DNA from: Actinosynnema sp040640215
GTDB lineage: Bacteria; Actinomycetota; Actinomycetes; Mycobacteriales; Pseudonocardiaceae
DNA length: 64,000 nt
Reading direction: 5' to 3'
Assembly: GCF_040640215.1 (NCBI RefSeq)
Contig: NZ_JBFABG010000020.1
Span: forward strand, 1-64,000
The first letter of the stretch is position 1, and each line of letters begins with the position of its first letter. The notes under the pieces were generated by a model. It searched no databases and was not told the DNA's origin. It was given only the letters and a program-made list of their open reading frames with translations. Of this stretch, positions 53,491-62,439 are shown in pieces. Both the position numbers and the translations under genes were made by a program.

Positions 53491-53802
53491 GTGGTTTGCT
53501 GGTTCTCTGCGGTCAAGGACGTCGAACTGCCAGTGCTGGGACACGGGGTCGCCGTGCTGCGCCGGATCAATCCCCGCCTGCGGCTGAAGTGGGCCGATCG
53601 CGCGCTGCTCACCGCGTTGATACGGTGCCTGCCACGGCTGCTGCGCGAGCACCGATTGGTGACACCGGGCATCCTCCCGCGCTGGCACCGGCGCCTGGTC
53701 GCGCCGAAGTGGACCTACCCGAACCGGACCGGGCGACCACCGATCGACGATGCCGTGGTGGCAGGCGCGCCCTTCGAGAGGAATCGAACATCACCACGTT
53801 AG
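53491..53802 (+). pseudogene. N-terminal fragment of a second integrase-type transposase
   Basis: The frame reads KDVELPVLGHGVAVLRRINPRLRLKWADRALLTALIRCLPRLLREHRLVTPG, then WHRRLVAPKWTYPNRTGRPPIDD. This is the N-terminal region of a common actinobacterial integrase-core (IS3/IS481-like) transposase, distinct from copies a-e. The catalytic domain is missing; the frame ends after AVVAGAPFERN. Confidence 0.75.
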
Positions 53803-53863
53803 ATCAGCCGACCATGACAAAAGCGCGTGGAAGCCGGCGTTCGTCGTCGGGCAGGATGGTCCC

Positions 53864-54649
53864 GTGGAGAGACTGAACGTGCGCCCCGAGGACCTGCGGT
53901 GGCTGGCGGACGATCCGGACGGCTACATCACCGGCTACGACAAGTCGGGCTGGGACGCCTCGACCTGGGTCCTTCACGCGATGTGGGAGCAGCCTTCCTT
54001 CGGTCCGGTGACGTACGACGAACTGCGTCGGCAACAGGTCGCGGACGGCACTGTTGAACGCGAGGCCTTTGGTGGCATCGACCTGGACGACGGTCGGTTC
54101 GTCGCCACGGGCGTGCCGCTCGGCTACGTCGAGGCTCCCGGGGAAGGATGGCGTCGGCTGCGATGGCGTGCTTTGGCTGACCGGCTGGGCTTCGGCTTGG
54201 GCGTCGATCAGCCGGTTCCGCCGTGTTTCCGCTGGTTTCCGATGAACAGCTGGCCGGTTGACATCCTTCCGCCATCCGAGGGTTCCCTCGACGGGACGAG
54301 CCTCCGCGCTCTGCTGCAGGTGCTCAGCCAACACTCGCCCGCCGGGGATGAGACGCAGTGCTTCGCCTTCTACGGCAGCTCACCCACCGGTGACTACGAC
54401 AATCCAACTGTCTACAGTGGATCGATAGGCGCGGTCGCTGCCTTCTCGGCCTCGGAGGACGTAACGGGAAGCCCGTCCAACTTCTGGCCCGATGACAGGT
54501 CGTGGTTCGTCTACACCGACTGGGACTGCATGGCCACGAAAGTGAGCGGGTCACACGATTTGGTCGAAGCGATGAGGGCTGCAGCAGACCTCGAGACCTT
54601 TCCGATCAAGGCGGAATTGACTCCCGCGGGACACGACCGAACCCGTTGA
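53864..54649 (+). CDS. Hypothetical actinobacterial protein
   Basis: The 261-residue protein starts at GTG 53864 (VERLNVRPEDLRWLADDPDG). It is soluble and rich in Trp and Asp: GWDASTWVLHAMWEQP, AEALADRLGFGLG-like RALADRLGFGLGVDQPVPPCFRWFP, ETQCFAFYGSSPTGDYDNPTVYSGSIGAVAAF, and DRSWFVYTDWDCMATKVSGSHDLVEAM near the end. The closing segment resembles proteins that sit beside toxins or in mobile DNA, but I recognise no family. It is isolated between transposase remnants. Confidence 0.6.
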   Translation: MERLNVRPEDLRWLADDPDGYITGYDKSGWDASTWVLHAMWEQPSFGPVTYDELRRQQVADGTVEREAFGGIDLDDGRFVATGVPLGYVEAPGEGWRRLRWRALADRLGFGLGVDQPVPPCFRWFPMNSWPVDILPPSEGSLDGTSLRALLQVLSQHSPAGDETQCFAFYGSSPTGDYDNPTVYSGSIGAVAAFSASEDVTGSPSNFWPDDRSWFVYTDWDCMATKVSGSHDLVEAMRAAADLETFPIKAELTPAGHDRTR

Positions 54650-54805
54650 TGCACACAGGTGAAACTGTCGTCACGACCTTCACCCACGACCGTCGTGTGA
54701 TCCGCACGTGAGAGTTCGGCTGACGCGCCCGACGACTCCGGCAAGGTCGGCGCATCGGGGAAAGCACGTCAGGCGCGGGAACGGGGACCGCTCAACCGTC
54801 GGCGC

Positions 54806-55576
54806 TCACTCCCACACGGTCCAGCGGGAGTGCACCCAGGCGACCTCGCCGCCCCTCAACTCGGCGTTGCGGATGGCGAGGAAACCGTGGTGGCCCTTGT
54901 CGGTCCGCACGCAGAACGTGCCGCCTTCGCGGAACTCGTCCAACGCCAGGGAACTGCGCCACTGTGGCGCGGGGATCACGGCGCATTCGGCCAGCGTCGG
55001 GTCGCCGGCCTTGGGCGGCGCGGGCACGAACTGGGTTCCGTTGAGACCGTCGACGGACCAATCGGTCACATCGATGTCGTGGTCGCCCGCCTCGTCGAGG
55101 TCGATGGGACCGCCCACCTCGGCCAGCGAGTCGCTGCCGGAGGTCAGGACGCGCGACGTGGTGGGAGCGGCGGGCGCGGAGGCAACCGGACTGCTGCCGC
55201 GCGCTGCGCTGGCCGCAGTGGTGGTCGTGGTGGTGGTCAGCCGGGTGGACTTGGCGTTCTCGCTCATGGGTGTGTCGTCGGGTGTCTGCCCGGAGGCCAC
55301 CGGGACCTCGGTGGGTCGCGCCTGTCCGATGGCGAAGCCCACCACGCCGGCGCCCAGCAACGTGGTCACGATCGCGGTGCCGACCACCAGGTTGATCGGC
55401 TGCCCCCACTTGCGGATCAGGACGACCAATCCCACTGCGGTCCCCGCCACGGCGAGCGCCCACACCAGGTTGCGTCCGCCGACGATCAGCAACACGGAGA
55501 CCGCCGCGGCGTCCGCCGCGAGCCCGATGGCTGCCAGCACGGCCTTGCCGCGATCCCGGTTCTGCTCGTCCTCCAT
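54806..55576 (-). CDS. Membrane protein with extracytoplasmic C-terminal domain
   Basis: The 256-residue protein starts at ATG 55576. Three membrane helices are visible: AVLAAIGLAADAAAVSVLLIVGG, LVWALAVAGTAVGLVVLI and LVVGTAIVTTLLGAGVVGFAIGQ. A Thr/Ala/Ser-rich linker (RLTTTTTTTAASAARG) leads to a C-terminal domain of about 90 residues with a Cys pair (LAECAVIPAPQW and GGTFCVRTDKG) that ends SRWTVWE. This C-terminal pattern is common in secreted actinobacterial proteins of unknown function, where the Cys pair likely forms a disulfide. Confidence 0.7.
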   Translation of the reverse strand: MEDEQNRDRGKAVLAAIGLAADAAAVSVLLIVGGRNLVWALAVAGTAVGLVVLIRKWGQPINLVVGTAIVTTLLGAGVVGFAIGQARPTEVPVASGQTPDDTPMSENAKSTRLTTTTTTTAASAARGSSPVASAPAAPTTSRVLTSGSDSLAEVGGPIDLDEAGDHDIDVTDWSVDGLNGTQFVPAPPKAGDPTLAECAVIPAPQWRSSLALDEFREGGTFCVRTDKGHHGFLAIRNAELRGGEVAWVHSRWTVWE

Positions 55577-55807
55577 CACGCCTCCAAGCGCTGTTCGACC
55601 CGTGAAGGTAGCGCATCGCAACGGACCCTCGTTGCCGGTCCGCAGCCGACCATCGGCGTGACATCCTGTCAATCTATGACCGTGTCTCATGTGGCGTCGG
55701 TTGCATGGCATGATTCCTGGTCGTGGTGGATCGGTTGTCGTTGCGGTTGGTGCCCGACGGGTTGTGGGCGTTGACGGTGAGCTTCCCCCGATAATCCGAG
55801 GTGGTTG

Positions 55808-56074
55808 TTACGTGGATGCGGTCGGTGCCGCCGGGATGGTAGCCGGCTGGGTCTGGGCGGTGTGCCAGGCGGTTTCGTACTCGTCGGGGCTGAGCCGGCC
55901 GAGGTCCTTCTGGATGCGTTCGGTGTTGTAGAACCCGTCGATATAGCGGAACAGGTCGTTCTCCGCCTCGTCGCGTACGGCCGCGAGCCAGAAGGTGCCC
56001 TCGCCGGTGGGGGTCCGGGTGGCGTCGGCGACCCACAACCGGTCCGGCGCGGGCGCGGTGAAGTCCCGGTTCAC
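55808..56074 (-). pseudogene. IS3-type OrfB transposase remnant
   Basis: The frame reads VNRDF-like MNRDFTAPAPDRLWVADATRTPTGEGTFWLAAVRD, the start of the rve domain with the first Asp (VADAT), then jumps to ENDLFRYIDGFYNTERIQKDLGRLSPDEYETAW, the C-terminal end. The middle, with the second Asp and Glu, is deleted. Confidence 0.78.
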
Positions 56075-56076
56075 CC

Positions 56077-56279
56077 GATCCGGTGCCGGTGCGCCGCGTC
56101 CGCGCCAAGGGGTTTCGTGGTCACCGTCGAGGCTGGCGACGCGCTGACGATCAGCGTGGTCGACGACGGGGTCAGGGTGCCCGCCCAGGTGGCCCGCAGC
56201 GGTATGCGCAACCTGAAGCAGCGCGCGGTGGAACTGGGCGGGACGTGCACAGTCACCGGCGAACCGGGCGGCGGAACGC
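56077..56279 (+). pseudogene. Histidine kinase HATPase fragment
   Basis: The frame reads FVVTVEAGDALTISVVDDGVRVPAQVARSGMRNLKQRAVELGGTCTVTGEPGGGT, the G1/G2 boxes of a NarL-type kinase ATP-binding domain. It is cut on the left by the IS3 remnant and on the right, at 56280, by an IS end (copy e). Confidence 0.75.
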
Positions 56280-56378
56280 TGTGCTTGCCGAAAATGTCCG
56301 TGCAGGTCAGACGGCGTGGTGATACTCGTTGAGGATGCCGCCCGGTCGTTGCCGTCGGCGGATGTCGAGTCGTGTGAC
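56280..56378 (-). mobile_element. Solo end of the integrase-core IS (copy e)
   Basis: About 95 bases match the right end of copy c: TGTGCTTGCCGAAAATG followed by the C-terminal codons. There is a 3-base deletion after AAAATG. The remainder of the element is absent. Confidence 0.8.
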
Positions 56379-56538
56379 CGCTGTGTACAGCAAGGACACG
56401 ATCACTCTGACATGCTCTCAACACGGTGATGCCCCGCGCTCTACCAGCGACGATGACTTTTCGAGCGGTACACGGTCACGGGAACGGCGAGTTGCTGGAA
56501 CCGCAGTGCCAGGTTGAGTCCGGAGATGCCGATGCTCG

Positions 56539-57681
56539 TCATTTCGGCACACTTTCCGTCGCGGTCCTGGTGTGGAGTCGCGCGCGCAGCCATGGCAGTG
56601 TCTCGGCGGTGTACTGCGCCGCCTCCGGGGAAGCCATTGCGGAGAGGGGAAACAGCATGGGGTAGCCCATGCCCGCGTCGATGAGGTCGCCGATCTGGTC
56701 CAACACCGTTTGCCTGCTGCCGATGATCGCCTGTGTCGCAACGAGCTCGTCCGTCACCTCGGCCAGTGCGTGCTCCACCTCGGCGCGTGTCAGCCGGTGC
56801 GGCAGCAGTTCCCTGTCCCCCTTGTACGTCTCGCCGAAGGGGTGGGGTACGCCAAACCGACGCCAGGTTGCCGCCGTCGCGTGCAGGGCGGTAAAGCGGA
56901 TCGCCTTGACACGTAGGAGTTCGTGCGCCGCCTCGTCTGTGTCGGCCACGACGATCGGCACCCAGCCTGCGGCGACCACGGCGTTGGGATCCCGTCCCGC
57001 TTCCACCGCCGCAGCGCGCACTTTCGCCAACCGCCGCGCGTACGCGGCCGGGGTCATCATCTTCGACGGCATCCAACCGTCCGCGTACCGGCCGGTGATC
57101 TCGAGCATCCTGGGCTGGCCGGCGCCGACCCAAAGCCTCGGTGTCCGGCCCTCGGGGGCCCGCAGTCCCATCATCGCCTTATCCAGCGTAAAGTGCCTGC
57201 CGGCGAAGTCGTGTGGGCCCGGACCGTCGAGCAGCAGCCGAATGACCCGCAGCGCCTCCTCCACCCGGTCGACCTGGTGGTCGTGGGCGACGCCGTAGGG
57301 CGTGAGGTTCTCCAACATTCCCGCGCCGATGCCGAGCACCGGTGCCCGTTCGGTGAGCTGGGCGAGGGTGAGTGCGAACTGCGCCAGCACCGCAGGGTGT
57401 CTGCGGTGCGGGTCGGTGACCCCGATCGCCAACTGCACGGGACCCGCGTCAGGTGCCAGGTTGCCGAGCAACGTGGCGAACTCGAGGCACTGGTCCGGTG
57501 TCGGCAACACGTTCGCGACGTAGGTGAAGTCGGCGTCCCACGCTTGTGCCGGGAACACGTTGATCAAAAGGTCGAACACCATGAAGCCATCGAACCCCGC
57601 CGACCGCGCGACGCCCAGCAGATCTCGTCCTTCCTGGACCTGACCGACTGGATTCCAGGCCAAGCCAACCTCAACACTCAT
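56539..57681 (-). CDS. Luciferase-like (LLM) flavin/F420-dependent oxidoreductase
   Basis: The 380-residue protein starts at ATG 57681 behind GACGAGGAGCC; an upstream ATG at 57702 adds seven residues. A TIM-barrel LLM pattern is seen: VGLAWNPVGQVQEGRDLLGVARSAGFDGFMVFD, FATLLGNLAPDAGPVQLAIGVTDPHRRHPAVLAQFALTLAQLTERAPVLGIGAGM, RVIRLLLDGPGPHDFAGRHFTLDKAMMGL and PRLWVGAGQPRMLEITGRYADGW. Members use F420 or FMN; the cofactor cannot be decided here. A 62-residue frame lies 100 bases upstream on the same strand, and two P450 genes are beyond. Confidence 0.85.
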   Translation of the reverse strand: MSVEVGLAWNPVGQVQEGRDLLGVARSAGFDGFMVFDLLINVFPAQAWDADFTYVANVLPTPDQCLEFATLLGNLAPDAGPVQLAIGVTDPHRRHPAVLAQFALTLAQLTERAPVLGIGAGMLENLTPYGVAHDHQVDRVEEALRVIRLLLDGPGPHDFAGRHFTLDKAMMGLRAPEGRTPRLWVGAGQPRMLEITGRYADGWMPSKMMTPAAYARRLAKVRAAAVEAGRDPNAVVAAGWVPIVVADTDEAAHELLRVKAIRFTALHATAATWRRFGVPHPFGETYKGDRELLPHRLTRAEVEHALAEVTDELVATQAIIGSRQTVLDQIGDLIDAGMGYPMLFPLSAMASPEAAQYTAETLPWLRARLHTRTATESVPK

Positions 57682-57781
57682 GCTCGGCTCCTCGTCATTC
57701 ATGCTCGGCCCCTGTCGAACGCGCCCTTGATGACGCGGAGGACTCAAGGCTCTGGCCGCAGCCTGTCTTGAGTTGACGACG

Positions 57782-57970
57782 CTAGTAGGCGTTGTGCAAT
57801 GTTCGCCAGTCTGCCCCCTCCTCACAGGGACAACTCCACCCATCGCCGCTGCCACCCTCGATCACCACAACGGACGCGCCGAAAAAAATTAACCGCTCAA
57901 GCGGCGAATGGATGGATGAGCAGACATTGATCTCGTGCGCACCGAATCCTACTGAGGCTACACCCTCCAT
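57782..57970 (-). CDS. Candidate 62-aa peptide with Cys-Pro-Cys motif
   Basis: ATG 57970 is preceded by CCGGAGCCCGGACC. The peptide begins MEGVASVGFGAHEINVCSS, has a hydrophobic middle (LIFFGASVVVIEGG) and ends with SGDGWSCPCEEGADWRTL and HNAY. A stop at 57782 lies 100 bases before the LLM gene. Leader-like acidity, a Gly-Gly site and a Cys/Trp-rich tail would suit a modified peptide precursor, but no homologue is recognised and chance coding cannot be excluded. Its codon use is less GC-biased than its neighbours. Confidence 0.3.
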   Translation of the reverse strand: MEGVASVGFGAHEINVCSSIHSPLERLIFFGASVVVIEGGSGDGWSCPCEEGADWRTLHNAY

Positions 57971-58322
57971 GGTCCGGGCTCCGGTCGACGACTCGGTGCG
58001 ATGAACTGTTTCTTGTGCTGACGGGTCTGCGATCTCGGGCAGCCCGGACGGGCGTCATCGAGCTGGTTGAACGGGTCGACGGCGATGGCCCCCTCTTTAT
58101 CTTCGGCTATTCGGCTACTGACTCAGAAGCCAGCAAAGCTCTTCCACTGCTCGCGTGTAAAGGGGCTTCGTGACATTGTCGCCGAGCTGGATGAACACCG
58201 ATCGCGTCCGTCACCCTCGGTCATCACTGCAGTAGGGGGACGTCCGCCAATTCAGCGATTGTCAACGCCTCGGTTCACTCCAAAGACCTATGGTCCGACT
58301 CCACGAGGAGCGCTAGTTTGGG
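57971..58322. other. Interval with no confident gene
   Basis: A plus-strand frame near 58005-58170 reads LFLVLTGLRSRAARTGVIELVERVDGDGPLFIFGY and stops. It may be a gene relic. Nothing else is evident, and GC content is lower than average. Confidence 0.4.
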
Positions 58323-58361
58323 TTGAGCATGTTGCAGCCTGCAACTTCAGGAGATGACACC

Positions 58362-59218
58362 ATGCGGAAGCGTACGCGGAACGACGCGCTACGCGGTCTC
58401 CTCAAGGCCGGGCGCTGGACGCATCAGTTTCGCGGTGGCGATCGACGGCATCGGGACGAAGCAGGTTTCGCGTTGCAGTACGACCGGCCCCTTCCGCGAG
58501 TTCGACCGCTCCGCGCAGCGGATCTTCGGTGGTACCACGGGCAAGCGGTTCCGGCCGACATCGATGCCGATGGATGCCTACCGGAGCGAGACGAGTTCGC
58601 TGTCACCTTCGAGTTGCCGGGCGTCACGACCGACGCCATCGAGCGCATCGCGCTCACGGCGAAGGCGGAACGGCAGTCGACCGAGCACCACGGCGAGGTC
58701 CAGATCTTTGAACGGCCCGCCGCGCACAACCTCGAGCGGCTCCTGTCCAGCATGATGAACGCGCGGCGCAGCGTGCCGATCGATGACCTCACCACCACAT
58801 TCCTGCTGCATCACCACAATCTGCGAAGCGACTTCGAAACCCAGCAGTCGATGGCGCTAATGATCTCCGCGAGCGGATACGTGACTACCACAACGTGGGT
58901 CGCGCAGACCCTATGGCTGATGCTCACCGACTCTTGGTTCGCTGGTCGCATAAGTGGGTGGCCACCTCGGCATCGACGACGCCCTCGACGTGTTGCTGCG
59001 GTGCCACCCGTCTATGTCGAATATGCTGGCGCGATATGCGCTCGTCGGCTGGAAGCTCAGCGGTGCCCCGATTCAGCACGGCGTGCGCGCGCCTGGAGCG
59101 GAGCGCCGGATCGCGCGCCTGCCCCGCACAAGGGCGCTGTCGGAAGATTATCCGCATAGCGGTGGACATCCGCTTGCACCGGCTACACGACGTTTCACTG
59201 GAAAATTCGGCAGACTAG
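58362..59218 (+). pseudogene. Cytochrome P450 pseudogene (TxtE-like)
   Basis: The central frame reads LERLLSSMMNARRSVPIDDLTTTFLLHHHNLRSDFETQQSMALMISASGYVTTTTWVAQTLWLMLTDSWFAGRI, the I-helix region of a P450 with SASGYVTTTT in place of AGHETT. After a frame change near 58950 it continues GGHLGIDDALDVLLRCHPSMSNMLARYALVGWKL, then skips to CPAQGRCRKIIRIAVDIRLHRLHDVSL, the end of the P450 after the heme Cys. Most of the K-helix to heme-loop section is missing. The style resembles TxtE-type nitrating or aromatic P450s; that likeness is from memory. Confidence 0.68.
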
Positions 59219-59314
59219 TTGATGTTGTTGCGTCGCCTGGACCAGGTGCCCGGCCAGCCTGCCGGTTCGCTTCACTCCGCCGACCCGCATCCCCTCAACT
59301 CAGGAGGCTCCCTG

Positions 59315-60544
59315 ATGCCCGAGCCGGTCACCGCCGATATTCCCGTCGTACGTCTCGACCCTCTGGGCACCGATCACCATGGCGAAGCGACCAGGATGCG
59401 CGAGCTCGGCCCGGTCGTCCGCGTCATTCTCCCCGGCGATGTGTCGGCGTTCGCCGTGACTACGCATGAACTGGTCGCCGAGCTGGTGGCGAACCCAGTG
59501 ATGAGCAAGAACTGGCGCAATTGGAATAAGGTCCAGAGCGGCGAGATCACTGACGAATGGCCGCTCGCCGGGATGGTCATGGTCACTAACATGGTGACGA
59601 CAGACGGTGAAACCCACCAACGCCTGCGCCGCCCGATCACAAAGACGTTCACCCGAAGTCGCGTCGAGGATCTCCGGCCCCATCTGGTAGCGAACGTCGG
59701 CAAGTTGCTCGACGCGTTGCCGTCGCACGCGGTCGACGGGGTCGTCGACCTGCGCCAGCATTTCGCGAACCCGGTGCCAATGGACATGGTCTGCGAGCTG
59801 TTCGCGGTGCCGGTCGACTGGCGGCCGCGGCTACAGGAGCTGGCGTACAACGTCTTCCGTACCAACAACACGGCGGAGGAGGTTGCCGCCACCCAGCGCG
59901 AACGGCACGACATGCTGACGCGGCTCGTCGAATCGAAACGTGCCGATCGGGGCAACGACCTCACTTCTGCGCTCATCGAGCTGGGGGACCAGGGCGAGGA
60001 GACTTTGACGCAGGAGGAGCTGATCGACTCCATCTGGGTGTTCCTGACGGCCGGTCACGAGACCACGCTCAGCCTGATCGTCAACGGCGTGCGGGCGTTG
60101 CTGACCCACCCGGACCAGCTGCGGCTCGCCGTCAACGAGAACCGCTGGGCCGACGTGGTGGAGGAGACCCTGCGCTGGGACGCCCCGGTCGGCAACATCC
60201 CGGCCAGGTACCCGCTAGAGGACACCGAGATCGCTGGCGTGCCGATCGCGAAGGGCGAGGCGATCTTGGCGCCATACGCTGGAGTCTGCCGCGATCCCGA
60301 GCAGCACGGCGCGGACGCGGACAATTTCGACATCACCCGACCGCCGCGTAAGCACCTTGCATTTGGTGGTGGGCCGCACTTCTGTCTCGGCGCACACCTG
60401 GCCAGGTTGGAGGGAACAGTCGCGTTGCCGGCGCTGTTCTCGCGGTACCCGGACCTGCGGCTCGCGGTAGAGCCGAGTGAGCTGACGCCGGTGCCGTCGT
60501 TCGTCGCCAACTCGGCGGCCGCGCTTCCAGTCCGGCTGGACTGA
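59315..60544 (+). CDS. Cytochrome P450
   Basis: The 409-residue protein starts at ATG 59315 behind CAGGAGGC. All P450 landmarks are present: I-helix FLTAGHETTLSL, ExxR in VVEETLRWDAP, and the heme loop FGGGPHFCLGAHLARLE with the Cys ligand. Near the N-terminus, MVTNMVTTDGETHQRLRRPITKTFT is the usual C-helix heme contact. It is a soluble bacterial class I enzyme that would need a ferredoxin and reductase from elsewhere. It follows the decayed P450 directly. The substrate is unknown. Confidence 0.93.
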   Translation: MPEPVTADIPVVRLDPLGTDHHGEATRMRELGPVVRVILPGDVSAFAVTTHELVAELVANPVMSKNWRNWNKVQSGEITDEWPLAGMVMVTNMVTTDGETHQRLRRPITKTFTRSRVEDLRPHLVANVGKLLDALPSHAVDGVVDLRQHFANPVPMDMVCELFAVPVDWRPRLQELAYNVFRTNNTAEEVAATQRERHDMLTRLVESKRADRGNDLTSALIELGDQGEETLTQEELIDSIWVFLTAGHETTLSLIVNGVRALLTHPDQLRLAVNENRWADVVEETLRWDAPVGNIPARYPLEDTEIAGVPIAKGEAILAPYAGVCRDPEQHGADADNFDITRPPRKHLAFGGGPHFCLGAHLARLEGTVALPALFSRYPDLRLAVEPSELTPVPSFVANSAAALPVRLD

Positions 60545-61510
60545 CCGGTACACCGCTCGCCGGCGAACGTCGTCGCCAGCGAGCAGCCTTCAGGTCGAAA
60601 TCAAGCCGCAAGGAGATTTCGCCGGTGAGATTGGTGATGACGGCCTCATAGTAGGCGGGGTCCTCCGTGGTGGCGCGCGGGTGCAGCTCGCGGGACCGCG
60701 TGGAAGCTGCGTGACCACAGCTCACCGACCACAACGACCTCCGCCGACACCGTGCAGCTCACCGTGTCGGACAGGACCGCAGCGGGTGTTATTCCGCAGT
60801 TTCTGCCGGTGCTGGCGGCGAAGAACGACGACTCCGGAGGTAGGCGACGCGGTTGTTGTCGTGGAGCCGCAACCGCATCGACGGACTACGACGGCGAGCT
60901 GTTGCTCGGCCTCGCGCTGCTCGGCGCGGGCTGAGTTCACGCAGTCGTTGTGCGATCCCGAATAGAGACCTACGGCGGTGGCATCGGCACTCAACCGATG
61001 GGCGTACGCAGTCACCCGGCTGCTGGGTCTCGTCATAGCGACCTGTATGCGGAGCCGGTGTCCGAACTGGACCCTGAGCATCGCCTGTGCACGCTCACCG
61101 TCCCGGCCGAAGCGTGGGTGAGAAGGCCGTGGCTGAGCCTGCGCGGCTCCGGCCACGACCGGGTTCTACGACGATCTGTACGGTCGGCATGCCGGACACC
61201 TCGGCATCAACCGTCGACGGCATAGTGTCTTGTTCAGACGATTCGACGTTCGTCAACCTTGACTCGTCGTTGCCCCCGCTGCCCGCAGCGTCAGTCGCAG
61301 CGGCCGCACGTGGTACCGGCCGATGTTGGCGGTCGGCACCGGCATGATGTAAACGTTCTTCCCCCGGTCGTTGATCTGACAGTCGACCGAGGCGACTCCG
61401 AGCCGCCATCCTCGTCCGTCGAGGTCACAGTGACCGTCACCGAGCCGGGGTGGTCGCCCTTCGGGTCTCGCACCCCGGCGACCGATGCGGTGATCGCTGT
61501 TGCAGTCCGC
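60545..61510. other. Interval with no confident gene
   Basis: A minus-strand frame near 60600-60730 reads ELHPRATTEDPAYYEAVITNLTGEISLRLDFDLKA and looks like a C-terminal gene relic. Several open frames further right have no motif. The right edge is the terminal repeat of an IS5-like element. Confidence 0.45.
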
Positions 61511-61533
61511 TCACTGAGCCTTTTTCATCGTGG

Positions 61534-62313
61534 TCAACGGCGGGTTTCGACATGGTGCAGGACGAGGATGGCCGCGACGATCGCGGTGGCCCGGCGTGGG
61601 CAGCAGCGGAGCTTGACCGGGATCTTCCAGCCTTTGAGCAGCGAGACGGCGCGTTCGCCGAGTGCGCGGATGCGGGCGTGGGCCCGGTTGACCGCCTTCT
61701 GGCCGTGTGACAGTCGCGGCCGGGTGGCGTGGCGCTTGGACGGGGTGCGGCACCGTGCCGCCTGCGCCTTGATATGCCTTGTCGGCGAAGGCGGTGACGT
61801 CGTTGGTGGTCAGTATGCCGATCAGGCCGTGTGTGCGGGCCGCGGTCAGGTCGTGGACGGAGCCCGACAGGGCCGGCGAGGCCCACACCGACCGCCTTGT
61901 CGGGTCGGGTCGGCGAGGATCTGCACGTTGACGCCGTGGCGTCGGTGTTTGCCGGAGAAGTACGGCTTCTGGTCGGCGACGCGGTCGATCGGAACGAGGG
62001 TGCCGTCGAGGATGGCGTAGGCCAGGCGGGCGGCGCGTTCACCGGTAGCGTGGAGGCCGTCGGCCAGTGTGGCGAGCAGGTCCACCGCTTCGCGGACGTA
62101 GCGCCAGGCGGTGCTGTGGGAGATGCCGAATATGACGGCGAGGCGGGCGTGGGTGTCGCCGTTGCGCAGATGGGCAAGTACGAGCAGTGCTTGGCGGCCG
62201 GGTTCCAGTCGACGCCATCGGGGCCGACGCCGTACCCGCTCCGTGCGAATGAGATCGGCCATGTGGACAAAGGTGCGGTTGTACAGCGGAATCGTGGCAG
62301 GGTAAGACAGCAC
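61534..62313 (-). pseudogene. IS5-type transposase, doubly frameshifted
   Basis: The first frame (from 62313) reads RTRPRWRRLEPGRQ-like PRWRRLEPGRQALLVLAHLRNGDTHARLAVIFGISHSTAWRYVREAVDLLA, then LDGTLVPIDRVADQKPYFSGKHRRHGVNVQILADP with the first Asp. Near 61890 the frame changes to VWASPALSGSVHDLTAARTHG and AFADKAYQGAGGTV with the second Asp. Near 61750 it changes again to RLSHGQKAVNRAHARIRALGERAVSLLKGWKI with the Glu region, ending at 61534. All catalytic pieces exist but in three frames. Confidence 0.82.
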
Positions 62314-62375
62314 GGCGAGGCTCCCGATTGGGGCGTCGGATCTTGGTCGACTGCTGTCTTACCGGGAGCCTCGCC
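62301..62375. repeat. Interleaved inverted repeats
   Basis: Two 12-bp inverted repeats alternate rather than nest. GGTAAGACAGCA (62301-62312) is inverted at 62352-62363, and GGCGAGGCTCCC (62314-62325) is inverted at 62364-62375. The transposase start codon lies in the left pair. Confidence 0.8.
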
Positions 62376-62439
62376 CACCGCGCCCCATCACTCAGCCCAC
62401 GCCGTGACCTGCACCGTCACGATGAAAATGGCTCACTGG

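Larger units (their letters stand above)
61511..62439 (-). mobile_element. IS5-type (DDE_4) insertion sequence
   Basis: Inverted repeats bound a 929-bp element: TGAGCCTTTTTCATCGTG within 61511-61532 and CACGATGAAAATGGCTCA within 62418-62439, matching at about 19 of 22 positions. The transposase inside is on the minus strand. Confidence 0.8.

Noticed and set aside
59219..59314. A longer P450 start at 59219
   Set aside because: The extra 32 residues are unlike P450s, while ATG 59315 has an AGGAGG site and a typical N-terminus.
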